From the NCBI GenBank assembly GCA_021292165.1, contig CM037876.1, positions 106,354,324 to 106,418,323 of the forward strand: a stretch of DNA of 64,000 nt, written 5' to 3'. A program made the position numbers and the translations under genes. Of this stretch, positions 20,874 to 33,250 are shown piece by piece (the stretch's first letter is position 1; each line of letters opens with the position of its first letter). The notes under the pieces are model-generated. The model saw only the letters and a list, made by a program, of their open reading frames with translations. It did not search any database and was not told the DNA's origin. This DNA comes from Shinisaurus crocodilurus. Lineage: Eukaryota > Chordata > Lepidosauria > Squamata > Shinisauridae.

Positions 20874-21939
20874 TTTCCAACCACAACGCCAAGGGTAAGG
20901 AGACTTCAGACCTGTGGGATCTGCTTTGGTTTTTACTAGAACCCTGAGAAGATCCACCCAATGAAAAAAAGATGCGCTTGGAATTAAAGGGTTCTGAGCC
21001 CAGGACTTTGTTTGCCATACCAGAACGGAATACAGTTCATAGTCCTTCCACTCCTGGTTACCCCAGGTTTTCTTCATTTCGGCAGTATAATTTAGGGTGG
21101 GAGAGGAGTCATTTTTGTTGCAGCTATTGTTAAACAAATGGGCAGTCAGAAACCCTTGCTGGTGTACAGCAAATCGCCCAGAGATCTACCTATGGATCCA
21201 GAGCTGCCTTCTGCCCACCTCTGCACGGCATTGCACCTATCTACACACTGGCTCTCTATTAATTTACTCCCGCGGCATATCTGGCAGTGTAGCTACAACA
21301 ATATACTGAGCCAAATATCTATCCTTTTTGTTTTGAAATATTTTCTCTTAAGAAATCATTGGATTCACCCGCAATCACTTGAAGTCAGATCTGGCCCCTG
21401 GTAGTTTGATGCCTCAAGAGAAAAATCCAGATGGTACCCCTTCCTCTAGCCACACTCTAACAGGAGATACAAAAAACTAGGAAGGTCTTCTGCAAATGCA
21501 CCATTGAAAACTCATGGCTCCCATTAGTTTCAGTGATTTATGTAGGTAGTTATTTAAGAAAAAAACTAATCTATTCCATTTATAAGACATCTCCAAGGTG
21601 GCCTACCAAGACCAATAATACAATGCACAATAAAAACAGATGGGGGCTTTCACAGGAGAACATCCGACGGTGACAACATTTAGCCGATGGGTCAGACCAA
21701 TCCATCTCCTACTCTGCTGTCCTTAACAGCACTCAGAATATCCCAGCTGAAGTAGCTCCTTCAACTTTCCTTATAGTTGAGAGGTCTTGAGTCTCAGGTC
21801 CATGAGCCGAAACCAGCCTGCACAGTCCCATCTGGCCTTCCAGAATTCCCCCAATGGCCACACTCCCTTCCCCCCCACCACTGATAGCATGGTGGTTTCC
21901 CAGCTTTTGCACAGTCCCCCCCCCCCCATTCTAAAAAGC
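20874..21939. other. Non-genic stretch
   Basis: 21550-21640 may be an L2-type 3' tail. No gene supported. Confidence 0.3.
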
Positions 21940-22225
21940 TGAAACGCCCAAGGTCACCTGGCGAGTTTCATGGTTGAACAGGGATTTGAACTCTAATCTT
22001 CCCAGCCAAAGTCCGATACTGTAACTAGAATACCACACAGGGCCGGTGCTACCATTAGGCCAACTAGGCAGCTGCCTAGGGCGCAGGGCTAAAGAGGGCG
22101 CCAGAAACGCCTTGGAAAAAAAATACAGCGCGCTCAAGTGGGAAGGGGGGGCGCGCTAAATATCTGATCTTGCCTAGGGCACCAAACTGCCTTGCACCGG
22201 TCCTGATACCACATTGTCTTTCTTT
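21940..22225 (-). mobile_element. CORE-SINE tRNA-like head, split by a hAT element
   Basis: ccaaggtcacctggcgagtt, tcatggttgaacaggg and gatttgaactctaatc (box B on the minus strand) belong to the SINE head. The final piece (ataccacattg) resumes after the hAT insertion at 22038-22205. Confidence 0.65.
22038..22205. mobile_element. hAT-type MITE with perfect 8-bp target duplication
   Basis: Ends cagggccggtgc and gcaccggtcctg. Identical 8-mers ataccaca sit at 22030-22037 and 22206-22213. The interior has the tgcctagggcgc and cttgcctagggcacc pair. It interrupts a SINE, so it is younger than that SINE. Confidence 0.88.
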
Positions 22226-22814
22226 GGCCTAAAGGGGAGACCAACCTCAAGAAGAAAATAAAGTTTCCTGGATTGGATCTTACAGGCCAGTTTCCCATCT
22301 CTTACAGAGGCCTCTTCCAAATAGACCAGGCCAGTGCCTGTTTTTCACTCGTTTTTAGCAGAGACACATGAGAGATGCCCTCAGTGCCCCCTCCTTAGAT
22401 ACTTATAACTGTTGGCTGTTACCACGTTGGATCCAGCATTTTCCACTTCCAGCAGTGCCTGGAGCTGAAAAATATCTCATTGCATTTGTTTTAAACTTGT
22501 TCTGTGTTACTTGGATTACATGATCGTTTGAGAGACAGTAGACAAATATTACCAATTCACTGTTCCAGAACCATTTGTTATTTCATATACCGCTATTATA
22601 AGAGCCTGTACATATTTCTAAAGGGGTGGGGGGACTTATGCTTAGCATATAAAATGTGTTTGTCACTGATCACATCTTGGGGCATCTTCAGTTTTGTTTT
22701 CCTTTTTGATAATGGGTGTGGCCCTTTATCTGAGCACAATGGAAATAAGCCAGTTTCCTGCCTTGGGATTTTCTGATTTAAACCCAACAACAGTTCTTGC
22801 TTTTGTTCATAGTG
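22226..22814. other. Non-genic stretch
   Basis: No feature recognised. Confidence 0.3.
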
Positions 22815-23040
22815 ATCGGGTTAGCATGATCACAGAAGGGGACATAAGCCACATTGGCTTATTTTCCCCACCCCGTGGGTGTGCCAGTCACATGCCGGGG
22901 GGATTTGCATAGTTACCCTCAGCAGCACAGCTTGTTGTGTTGTGCGAACCGGGCCAAGGGGGCTTGTTGCTGTGGGTAACAAGCCACCCAGAACCCATGG
23001 GCTGTTGTAGGGTTCTGGGTGGCTTGTTATATTTTTAACA
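22815..23040. repeat. Family A foldback repeat, copy 3
   Basis: Has gcatgatcacagaagggg, cacatgccggggggatttgc, ttgtgcgaaccgggcc and the hairpin gtaacaagccacccagaacc / gggttctgggtggcttgtta at 22976-23031. The hairpin word recurs at 23288-23315. Confidence 0.65.
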
Positions 23041-23051
23041 AATAAATTAAC

Positions 23052-23462
23052 TGTTAGTCCTTAAGGTGCCAAAAGACTCTGTAGTTTTATCTAAGCAACT
23101 ACCCTAAAACACAGTTTTAGCATGGCTTTGGGAGACTGCTACTCAAACCACAATAAACAACAAGCTACTCAGCAAAAAGGGTTTTCTCTTGCAGATGAAA
23201 GCATGACCACGCATTGCTCCATGTTAATAAATGTATTACATTGCAAGTTGCAGTTTCTCACAACTGATACCAAAATCTGTTGGGATGGCCATGGGTAACA
23301 AGCCACCCAGAACCCTACAACAGCCCACAGGGTCTTTTTGCTGAGTAGCTTCTTGTTTATTATGGTTTGAGTAGCAGTCTCCCAAAGTCATGCTAAAACT
23401 GTGTTTTAGAGCACTTGCTCTAGATAAAACTACAGAGTCTTGTGGCACCTTAAAGACTAACA
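23052..23462. repeat. Inverted repeat with Penelope-type 3' ends
   Basis: The left arm 23052-23178 and right arm 23334-23462 are near-exact inverse copies (for example ggcaccttaaagactaac against gttagtccttaaggtgcc, and tttgagtagcagtctccc against gggagactgctactcaaa). The arm tips are the same sequence that ends the Penelope-like element at 32829. The spacer is about 155 bp. Confidence 0.8.
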
Positions 23463-24000
23463 AATTTATTTATCCTGGCATCAGTTTTCATGGACACTGT
23501 CCACTTCGTCAGATGCATAAAGTGTCAGCCTCAAATATACCTCTGTATCAGAGGTTCTCAACCAGGGGGGAATTCCCCCCGGGGGGGATTTTAGGATTTC
23601 AGGGGTGGAATTGGGACCACAGTCTCAAACTGTTGGAATACTGATCTTTCTACAAATTACAGTTCTACAGATTGTACATAATCTACAGGACATCACACGG
23701 TCACACCTTATTGTATGGCACAGATTAAGTCAGACAATCTTGGAAAGGGGGGAATGACATTCTGACATATGGTGAAAGGGGTGCATGGGGCAAAAATGGT
23801 TGAGAACCACTGCTCTATATACGGTACACATGCAGGGGAGGGGGGAGATGTAAACTGTGCTTTCAGAGGGAATTTAAATGCAAAAAAGTACAGACAGTGA
23901 TAATTATCTTAACAGTTGCCATTCACAAGACATTGTTGTGCAGTAACCAGTACCCACAGAGCAGGTAGTTCCAGAAGTTGACATAGAGAGCTGACCACAA
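23432..24000 (-). mobile_element. Penelope-like element 3' end, split by a hAT element
   Basis: gagtcttgtggcacc, tcagatgcataaagtgtcag, ggaatttaaatgcaaaaaag and cagacagtgataattatctt align with 32829-33090. The hAT at 23549-23812 splits it. Only the 3' UTR region is present. Confidence 0.75.
23549..23812. mobile_element. hAT (Charlie-type ends) non-autonomous element
   Basis: Ends cagaggttctcaacca and tggttgagaaccactg, 264 bp. The 8-mers ctctgtat (23541-23548) and ctctatat (23813-23820) agree at 7 of 8. The terminal sequence resembles the Charlie/SPIN style of hAT ends. Confidence 0.85.
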
Positions 24001-24453
24001 AGCAGGCGGATGGCATTGGTAGTATTACATTGGATTTGCTGAAAAGAGTGGTTTGACTCGTGGAAAAGGCCTCACATCTCCTGTTCCTGCTTTAACAAAT
24101 GAATTAATATGCTGCTTATTTTGAGTGCACCCTTAAACTATTAGATCTGGTATTTATTAGATAAACCATGTGAGTGATACACAGATTTTTTTCATCAGAC
24201 ATGTCCCAGGTTATTGAACTTGGATCTTTCCTATCCAATGTGGTGGCCCAAAATAGTTTTTTAGCCAATAAGGTCATTCCTGCATGTAATTTAAGATTCT
24301 GAGCTGTTGCCCTTGCTGAAGGTCCCATATTTCTCATGCTAATATAGATACTTCAAATATTAATAATATTTTGATAGGCTCTCTTTAAAAGTCCTTTTTT
24401 TTCAAAACAGAACTATATTAAGAATGTAGGAATGTTACCTTTTTTATTTTCAG
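24001..24453. other. Non-genic stretch
   Basis: No feature recognised. Confidence 0.3.
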
Positions 24454-24596
24454 AATCTAAATGCATGGGACAGATAAAAGATCTCCAGAATGGCTTTGTG
24501 TGTGCAACTGCTGAGGACCACTTTGCGGCTGACTGCCAAAATATGGTCATGGTTAATATAGGCTGCAACACACTGTGGACACCATTGCACTGTTAA
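24454..24596 (+). other. Candidate terminal exon c (unidentified host gene)
   Basis: Preceded by a T-rich tract and attttcag. In the frame carried from candidate exons a and b it encodes 46 codons and then TAA (24594-24596). Five cysteines lie at residues 3, 16, 27, 37 and 46 of this part, which would suit a disulfide-rich secreted or extracellular end. I do not recognise a family, and a chance open frame is possible. Confidence 0.3.
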
Positions 24597-26509
24597 CAGA
24601 ATTTTTAAAATCTTAAACTGTTGAAATGCATGGACTCCAAAGTTCAGTCAAGCTAAAGATGGTGAAGTTGAGGTGACCAACAGAATTAAGATTTTTAACT
24701 AAATATGGTAGTAGCCTAAGTCCTAAATTTCACAAGTCTTAATTTGTTATACTAAGATTTTCTCTGAATCTTATCTGCATTCATGGTTTAAGGGTATTTT
24801 TCTCTTTGGCAAAGTATTTCTGGACCTACAACCCAAGTGTGCTGAATTTCATCTGTACTGTCTCTCAGGGTTTTCTTTATTGATGTGGAAAGACTAGAGT
24901 TTCCTGAAGGCAATTTGAACAACCGCTGCTGTAAGATACCTTCTAATTGGAAGATAAAGCCTTAATAGGAAGATAGCATAGGAAGGTACTAGTGAATTCT
25001 GGCTGTGTTATCCTGTGAGGAGATGGGGGTGGAGAGAAGCAAAAGCAATTACCAAAATGCCTTCTGAAAGCCAGAAAGAAAAAAAAAAAACCCGGACTAA
25101 TGAGGATATATCTATTTCCTTGCCTCAAATTCTATTAGCAACACCCATGTGATCAGAATTATAAGAATCTGAGTTTCCCAGGCAGTATTTCCTTCTGAAG
25201 AGTTACTTATGTTTTCAGCTCCTGGCCTTTTATGGTAAGAACTGTTGATTATTTTATATATATAGATATAGATATATACAAACACACATGAATGTAGAAA
25301 TAAAATAGAAATTTCTTATTACTATTAATGGACGAAAGTCTGATAGTTTGTCAGACTGAATAAGAAGCTATGTCTGCAATTTGGTGCACAGTTACTTGGA
25401 GGCATGTGCCATTGAACTCAATAGGACAAACTGGTGAGTAATGATGCAGTGAATCTGGGTTCCCATGATGAGTTTCAGGAACTACATCTTAGATCTCCTC
25501 ACAGCTTTGCGTTGGAGAGTTTACAATGTTATTTTTCTTTATTTTTATTTCTGTATAGGCTGCCTTTCAGGGTTATCCTACTCAAAAATGTTACTTTATG
25601 TTATTAAATATATACTTCTCAAAGTGCAGCTAAATTAGCCAAGCAAATGAACAGAATAGCAGATACTCATCGCTTTCATAATCTGTCAGTCCTAGTATTC
25701 CTAAGTGTGATTTGCAGCACAAATGAATCAAATAAACTAAACGGAGCTTGCAATTGCAACCCTTTTAAGCTAGTTCACAGTGCAATCCTGTACATGTCTA
25801 CTCAGATGTCAGTCCCACTGAATTCAACAGGACTTACTCTCAGGTAAATGTGTTATAGGATTGTGATCTCAGTTTAGTTGCAGTTTCTGTAATAGTACTG
25901 TAAGGCAGTCAATAGCTGTCCCTGTAGAATTTTTCCCCTGTTGCTATTCTGTCTTTTCGTGAAAAACTGCAACCATCAATGCAATCAGGTTCATTTTCTG
26001 CTAGTGTGGATGGCTTCATCTCATTAACATTTTGCTTTATCCTAAAGAGGAAAGGCCTTAAGAATATCATTATTAGTTCTCTGATTTTGCTGGTGGATTA
26101 GTCAGTATCTCAGCTGCATGTGAGGCTATAGCCTGTCTTTCTTATAAGGTGGGGCTGCATATTTCCAGAAGGGGCTTTAAAGAAATTAATTTAGGATTGT
26201 TGGTTTCCTCCTCATAACCAACAGAAACTACTAATGTGCTATAATCAAGCTCAAGTTTCTATGGATATTTTAGTATCTATAAATCATTAGAATCAGATAC
26301 ATATCAATTGAATTAGAACAGTTACTCTTATGCTCAGAAACTTTTGACTGTTTACATCTCCCTTAAGTAAAGCCATGTCATGGATGAGTTTATGCAGGCT
26401 ATATGAATGCCAGGTACAATGGGAGATTAATTATTAACTTCTAACTAAATATAATTATAAACAGTGAGCAAGAGACATGAAAAGATGTAAAATACAGTAA
26501 ATACTTTAT
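24597..26509. other. Non-genic stretch, AT-rich, with a Harbinger-like remnant
   Basis: 25758-25868 (gcaatcctgtacatgtct ... aggattgtgatc) resembles the TTA-flanked MITE family at 57739. A ta/ga-rich run lies at 25250-25280. No gene recognised. Confidence 0.35.
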
Positions 26510-26830
26510 GCTTGCTCTGCACTGGTCAGGCTGCATCCGGAGTATTATGTCCAGTTCTGGGTTCCATACTCTAAGAAGCGAATAGACAAACTGGAGGGTG
26601 CCCACAGGATGGCAACCAGGATAGTGAGGGGTCTGGAAACCAAGTCCTATTGGGTTGGGTTGAAAAAGCTGGGTATGTTTAGCTTGGAGAAGAGAAGATT
26701 AAGGGGAGATGTGGAAGTGGTCCTCAAATATCTGAAGGGCTGTCACATGGAAGACGGAGCAGATTTGTTTTCTGTTGCTCCAGAGGACAGGGCTAGAACC
26801 AATGGGTGAAAATTGCAGGATTACCCATCC
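26510..26830 (+). mobile_element. Old CR1 3' coding fragment
   Basis: Translated pieces VRGLETKSY, LKKLGMFSLEKRRLRGDVEV and LKYLKGCHMEDGADLFSV match residues 645-690 of the 9619 CR1 ORF at clearly lower similarity. The preceding DNA encodes the RPHPEYYVQFWVP-like stretch. It is older than the two CR1 copies at 7-12 kb. Confidence 0.8.
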
Positions 26831-29800
26831 AGCTAATGTAAAGCTGGAGGCCTGGACAAGAGCAGTTGTGAGAGGACCTGGCTGGAATTTTCACCTGGTG
26901 CTTCTGATTTAGGCTGTTTCATCTTCCTCCCATCCAGCTCATATAAAGCTGGTGCCTGGACAAGGTAAGGCCCATGAATACACACCTTATAAGCTTGGTG
27001 GGTTGCATTTTTTGTTGTTCTTGTTGCAGCTTTGGCTGAAGAATTTTGTTGAGTCGGTGCTCCTTTAGTCTCTGGGCAGCCTGGGTTGGGTGAGTGTGTT
27101 TGGGTGTGTGTGCTAGTGAAGGCTAGTGAATTGTTCAGTGGATTGGGATGTGTCTGGATAAGAGACAGAGGGGAGGAGAATGGGGACACCCCTATAGGGG
27201 AGATTGCAGGTTGGAGATGGCACAGGATGGGGGGGGGAGAAGGAATCGGCAGTTCAGAGGATATACATGGGTGCAGGCCATCTCTTCTGCTGTCCCTTCC
27301 CTTATTCCACTGGTACCTGGTGGCATGGCTATTGGCCCCTCTGGCCTGATGGAGTTGCTGCTCAATGCCAGCTCCGTTCACAACAAGACCTCACTCATCT
27401 GTGATCTGTTATGGATGAGGAAGCCGATCTGGCATGAGTCGCAGAAACTTGGGTGGGGTCAAACTGTATTCAAATAGGTATTCAGTGCAGCATCAGCCCA
27501 GGCTAGAGGGCTGTGGGGGAGTTGCTGTGATCTAGAATAATACCATCTTGCTCACCAGGAAACCCCTCCAGACCAGGGCAGACTATGGGGGGCTATAACT
27601 AGCGTTGGCCAGCAAAACAAATTGGGGATACTGTTGGTGTATTTCTCCCTCTGCTGCCCAACGGTCTCCCTGACCAAACTGACTGAGGTGGTCTCGAGTG
27701 TGGTGTCAGAGAACCCCAGGACTGGGCCAGCTCAGGACTCCATGGCTTCCATGACTAACATAAGGCTGTTTCAATTTGTCATTAGGTCAATGCATAGGGT
27801 AGGCCACACCCTCGACTTAGTCTTTGCCTCTGGATGTAAGGGGAGTGGTCTGGATATTGTGCAGGAGGCGAATGAGGCTGCCCCAGTGTCATGGTCGGAC
27901 AACTATCTGGTGAAGTTCAGACTAACAGCATCAGTCTCCCCCTGCAGGAGTAGGGGACCTATTAAGATGGTCCACCAGTGGTTTCCTGAATGCTCAGGGG
28001 GAATTTCCAGTCGCCAAAAGTGGTGATCCTGTAGAGCCTCTGGTCATGCTATTGAATGGCGAGACATGGCAGACTGTGGACACTATTGCTCCCAAGTGCC
28101 TTTTCCATTGCTGTGGAGCCCGAGGTTCTCCCCGATTCTCTGGTGAGCTCTAGGCAATGAAGCAGGCTGGGAAATGGCTAGAGCACATGTGGCATAAGAC
28201 TCACTGTAAGGCCAACCAGACACGTGTGAGGATGCATAATCACACCTACTGTGCACTGGTGACAGCAGCAAAGAAGGCTTCCCTCATTACATCCTCAAGT
28301 AGCTCCCCAGCAGAGCTTTTCTTGGTGGTTTGGGGCATGTTGTCATCTTCCCCAGTAAATCCTATGTGGGAGTTCTGGGAGGCCTGCTGTTTTGCAAGGC
28401 ACTTCAAGGATAAAATCACTCAACTTCATGACAACTTGAATGCTTCTTGTAGTACAGTATCTGGTGAGATATCCAACGCACCATCCAGTTCAGCTCTGTG
28501 GAACCGATTCCAGTTTTGAGGCCTGAGGGCATATACAAGATGCTTGTAGCTGTTCGGCCTACAACCCGGTCTCTCAGCCCTTGCCCATCCTGGCTTATTC
28601 AAGCTAGCCAGCAGGGGTTGGCTGAGTGGATCCAGGGAGTGGTGAATGTGTCTTTGCATGATGAAGTGGTGCCCACTGCCTTGAAGGAAACAGTGGTGCA
28701 TCCACTCCTGAAAAAGACCTCCCTGCCGTCCAGACACTAATATCCACTTTTTGAGTACGGTGCTTGAGAGGGTGGTGGCTGGGAAGCTGCAAATGTTCTT
28801 GGAGGACACTGATTATTTTGAACCATTTCAGTCTGGGTTTTGGGACAGAATCAGCTTTGGTTGCTGATTGCAGGAGACAGACAAAGGGAGTGTGACTCTG
28901 TTGAGCCGGCTAGATTTCTCAACAGCTTTTTCCTTGACTATGGTATTATTTTGGATCATCTCTGAGAGCTAGGAGTTGGGGGCACTGTTCTGCAGTGGCT
29001 CTGCTTCTACTTGCGGGAACTGTTACAGAAAGTAGCATTGGGTGACTGTGCCTTGGCTCCCTGGCAATTATCCTGTAGGGTGCTGTAAGGTTTCTCCCCA
29101 ATGCTATTTAACATCTATATGAGGCCTTTGTGGGTGGTTTGGGTCACTGATGACACACAGCTCTGTTTCTCTCTGACGTCTGAATTGGGAGAGGCTGTGT
29201 AATTTCTGAACCAGTACTTGGATTCAGTGATGGGTTGGATAAGGACCAACAAACTGAGACTAAATCGCAACAAGACAGAGATTCTATGGCTGGGTGTTCC
29301 CAGGTATGGGAACTGGGGAGTTTGCCTGTCTAGATGGGGTCACTCTCTCTCTGAAAGAACAGGCATGAAGTTTAGGGGTATTCCTGGCTTCATTGTTGTT
29401 GGGATTTGTTTCAAATGAGAAGAGGTATATAAATATTGGTAATAAATAATAATAGGGACCCAATTGACTTCTGCGGCAAGGAGCGCCTGTTACCAGCTCT
29501 GGTTGGTATGACAACCACACCCTTTCCTGGACAAGGATAGCCTGGCCACTGTAGTCCATGCTTTGGTAACCTCACGTTTAGATTAATGGAATGCACTTTA
29601 TGTGGGGCTACCCCTGTGCTTGGTGCAGAAGCTGCAGTTGGTGCAGAATATGGCAGTCAGGATACTAAGTGGAGCACCGGGCTGTTCACATATTACACTG
29701 GTGTTGAAACACCTGCACTGGCCACCTATTAGCTACTGAGCCAAATTCAGGTTCTTGCTGTTGGCATATGAAGCCCGGAACAGCTTGGGACTAGGTTATC

Positions 29801-30260
29801 TGGTGGATCGCCTTCCCCAGTGCTTTTTTTCTGGAGAAAAAGGTACCGGGACTCCTGGATTACATTTCCTCGGGAGTAGATGGCGATTAAATTGTAATGC
29901 AATTAATAGAAGAAAAGGTGCTGGAACTCAGTTCCGGTGAGTTCCACCAGAAAAAAAGCCCTGGCCTTCCCCAATATAGACCTGTACAATCATTAAGATC
30001 ATTGGAGGAGGCCTTGTTGGTTGTACCATGACCTGCAGATTGCCATCTTGTGGCAACTCGGAAGCAGCCCTTCTCCGTGGTGGCACCCACCTTATGGAAT
30101 GCCCTCTCCTCTGATACTCAGGAGGCACCAGCTGTGGCATGTTTTAGGGACCAGTTGAAGACTAGCTCTTTACCCAGGCCTTCCCTGATTGATTGTGCTG
30201 TCTATTTTGTCAATTATGGTGTTTTGAATATTTGGTTTTAATGTTTTTATCAATGTTTTA
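26831..30260 (+). mobile_element. Nearly complete but decayed L2-like LINE
   Basis: Endonuclease pieces appear in order: KTSLICDLLWM near 27390, CCPTVSLTKLTEVVSSVV near 27655, then HRVGHTLDLVFASG and SWSDNYLVKFRLTA to 27930. The RT pieces follow: ARHFKDKITQLHDNL (28400), HPLLKKTSLPS (28705), FSTAF (28920), LFNIYM (29110), MGWIRTNKLRLNRNKTEILW (29240), KLQLVQN (29630), and the C-terminal ATRKQPFSVVAPTLWNALS (30050). Stops and shifts separate them. 26831-27300 may be 5' UTR. A hAT MITE sits at 29818-29963. Confidence 0.85.
29818..29963. mobile_element. hAT (Tip100/Zaphod-like ends) MITE with perfect target duplication
   Basis: Ends cagtgctttttttctgg and ccagaaaaaaagccctg. The 8-mer gccttccc is repeated exactly at 29810-29817 and 29964-29971. 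The interior has aaggtgctggaactcagttc, typical of this group as I recall it. It interrupts the L2 coding region. Confidence 0.9.
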
Positions 30261-30780
30261 TATACATGTTTCTGTATTTATTATGATGTATTTTGACATA
30301 TTATTTAATGCATTATGATGTATTTTACATCATAAAAAATTAACATTTTAAAAAAGATATGGATTAAGATAAGGCCAGCTGATACCCTAACCACAGTCCA
30401 ATAATGGTGCCCCCTGGGCCCTTCCATTGCTTAGCTGGCAAGACATTAAGACTCAAGAAGTGCTGAAGGTGAAATAAGACATCAAAAACTCAGTTTTCTT
30501 CAAGGCCATCTCACACGCCAGAACACACAACTGGATTAAATATAAACTGGTTTTTATTATATTTATTTAACACTAAATAGCAGCAAGCAATATAAGCCAA
30601 TTACTTACTTATAACTAGGACAACAGAAAGAAATACATATTTTCATCACTGTTTTATGCATTTATTAATAAAACTGTAATAAGGGGGAAATGCAAATGCA
30701 AAAATTTGTGGTACTCTGTAGTGCCCCCCTTCCCTTGGTGCTCTAAGCACGTGTTTATATTGCTTAATGGTTAATCCAGG
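30261..30780. other. Non-genic stretch
   Basis: AT-rich L2 trailer to about 30345 (tattatgatgtattt words). Nothing else recognised. Confidence 0.3.
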
Positions 30781-30892
30781 GCTAGACTGGATGGTCATCT
30801 GTCTGGGAAGATGTAGTTGCATCCTGCATTGAGTAGGGAGCTAGATTAGATGACCTCCAAGATCCATTCCAGTTCCATGATTCGATGATATA
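30781..30892 (+). mobile_element. Old CR1-like 3' tail
   Basis: gctagactggatggtcatct, atcctgcattgagtaggg and cattccagttccatgattc follow the CR1 3' end consensus with many changes. Confidence 0.6.
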
Positions 30893-31859
30893 TTTAGGAA
30901 GGTGGGTGTGGTTTTGTGGTAATAAGAGCTGTGTACAACTGGCTTCTTATGCAAACACACAGAGCCAACTTCCCCTGAGCTCTGACCAGAAGAAAAGATG
31001 GTACTTTTGAATCAACCACGCTCTTACTCAGAAGGCTCATGCTTCAAGATGTACAGTATGTCTGTATGCACCATTGTTTATAGAAGAATGGTGGTCCAGA
31101 AAGTTGTCCAAGAAATTACTTTGCAAATAGTTGTGGTGCAGGCAGCATTTGCAAAGCAACATTTGTTGAATGCAGAGAATGCCTTATGGGACAACTAAGA
31201 AAGATCATGTGCTGACCTGGCAAGTGATTACCCAAAATAATGTCTAAAATGTTAAGACACAAAGACTCACATAAACACTTCCTTTTCTCTTTTCGTTGTG
31301 AAAGGAAACATGACTGAAAATAAAAAACAGAATTGAAAGTTGCTTCTCTATTTTTTCTTTGAATCTGCCTTAGACTCTCTTATAATACACTGTTTGGCAA
31401 GGCAGTGAAATAAGTGCAGCCCAAGGCAGGAATTACCTGCAATTGTGCTGTTTGATACAACAAAGGAATGCTATAGCAGGAAGAGTTGATGGGGCGTTCT
31501 GATTCTTTTGCCTTTCTGGTTCATGTGCAGCTCAATCCTATGCATGTTTATTTGGAAGTAAATTCACAGAGTTCAATAGGGCTTACTTCTAAGTCAGTAT
31601 TGATGTGCTGCTTTAAGCTAATATACTGACACTGGATCAGGTGCTAGCTTCTTTTAAGAATGTTGTAACCAGATTTTAGATACTTTGAGTTTGACTGAGC
31701 TAAAGTCGAGCTAAATTAAGTCCCATTAATTTCGGTTGAAGAGCATTTCCATATGTTTAAATCCTTCCCACTAATATCTATGGGGTTTATAATGCTTAAT
31801 TCTGGTAGAATCATGCCTTGTTTTGTGAGATTTTGATTTGGCTGGAGCAGAAACAAGCG
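30893..31859. other. Non-genic stretch with Harbinger-like remnant
   Basis: 31528-31612 (ctcaatcctatgcatgttta ... agggcttacttctaa) belongs to the MITE family at 57739 and 59822. Otherwise nothing recognised. Confidence 0.35.
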
Positions 31860-32690
31860 AGCATGAAGTGAAATGGCTATTTGCATTCGAGAAGGAAGAG
31901 GCGGAAGGCCGGTTTGGAGTACAACTTGGCCACAAGTTCCACAACTTTTATTGTATTATTACCTGCAGAATAATAGATTGGAGAGGAGGGGTGAAATCCA
32001 AGGCCCCTGTGCTCTAACCCTGATCATCCATGGACTAGACTGTTTCTCCATGCCACATTTTGGCCCCCAGATGTTTGGCTCATGCCTGAGCTACTTAGCC
32101 TGGTGCTAGTTGCAGGCTCCAGAGGTTATAGGCATGGTTCTCCTTTCCCCAGCTGTTGCCCAAAATCTGCTGGGTGGTCCACAGCCCATCCTTGTTGCCC
32201 CTAATTATGGATTTAACTACGTTAAGTATGGGGATCAGTTCCCCCCCTTTCCATTCCATACCCGCCAAGGTTGTGATGATTATATGCATTACATATTGCA
32301 TCTTCTGTGTATGTGCCCGAGCCCTAAGGTGATATCCCAGGGAAGGCAAAAAAACATGCCAACACCTTAGCCAATCCAGTTAGCCTAGGAAAAAATCCTT
32401 CCCAGCTTGCAATAGGATGATGAGCATATGCTTGGGGTAACCCTGTCTACCGAGGGAGGGTCGGGTGAATGATGCTGCCAACCCGGCCTGAAAAGAGGCT
32501 GAGTCACATAGGTCCAGCCCAACTCTTGTCTCGTAAGATGCAATTCTTTGCATCTTCTGCCCCGAAATCTCACAGTGGTCACAGTGCCACCAGACCCAGC
32601 TTGTTGGAGCCAGTGTGACCTCCTCCCCCTTTTTTGCAGACGTCATGATCAAGAGCAGGGGGGGTGGCGCTTGTCAAAAAGTTGGGCATT
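31860..32690. other. Unidentified sequence with several open stretches
   Basis: Open frames of 60-90 codons occur on both strands (for example 31873-32109 plus, 32110-32370 plus, 32380-32652 minus). Base composition is higher in GC than the surroundings. I cannot match any protein family. A decayed LINE 5' region or an unnamed repeat is most likely. Confidence 0.3.
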
Positions 32691-33250
32691 TCTGTTGCCA
32701 TTTGTAAGATGAATTTGCTACCTAGAGAATACTCAAATTAAAAGTAGTACAAGTATCAAAAGTGCATAGTGAGGGAATTATAAACTGCATGCCTTGCTTA
32801 AAAGTGGCTAAATTTGCAGAAACCATGAAGAGTCTTGTGGCACCTAAAAGACTAGCAAATTTATTCTGGCATAAGCTTTAATTGACCAGCGTTCACGTTA
32901 TCAGATGCATAAAGTGTTAATGTCAAATTGGCAGATTTATATACACGCACATGCTGGGCTGGAGTTCAGAGGGAAATGTAAACAGTGCTGTTGGAGGATC
33001 TGAAATGCAAAAAAGTACAGACAGTGATGATTATCTTAATGGTTGCCGTTCACAAATTGTTGTTGCACAATAACACAGACATATGCAACAGTGAGCTGAT
33101 TAACATATGTAGTATGGTTTTAAAAAAACAACGTTGTCCTTATTCAAGCCACAGGAAATAGTGTTGAATCTCCGGCTGAATTGTACTTCAGCAATTTCAC
33201 ATTAATATCTGTCTTTGAAATGCTTTTGTTCGAGAATGGTCACCTTAAGG

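Noticed and set aside
23549..23812. A SPIN element, known for horizontal transfer
   Set aside because: Only the first bases of the ends resemble SPIN; the subterminal sequence differs, so I call it only Charlie-type hAT.
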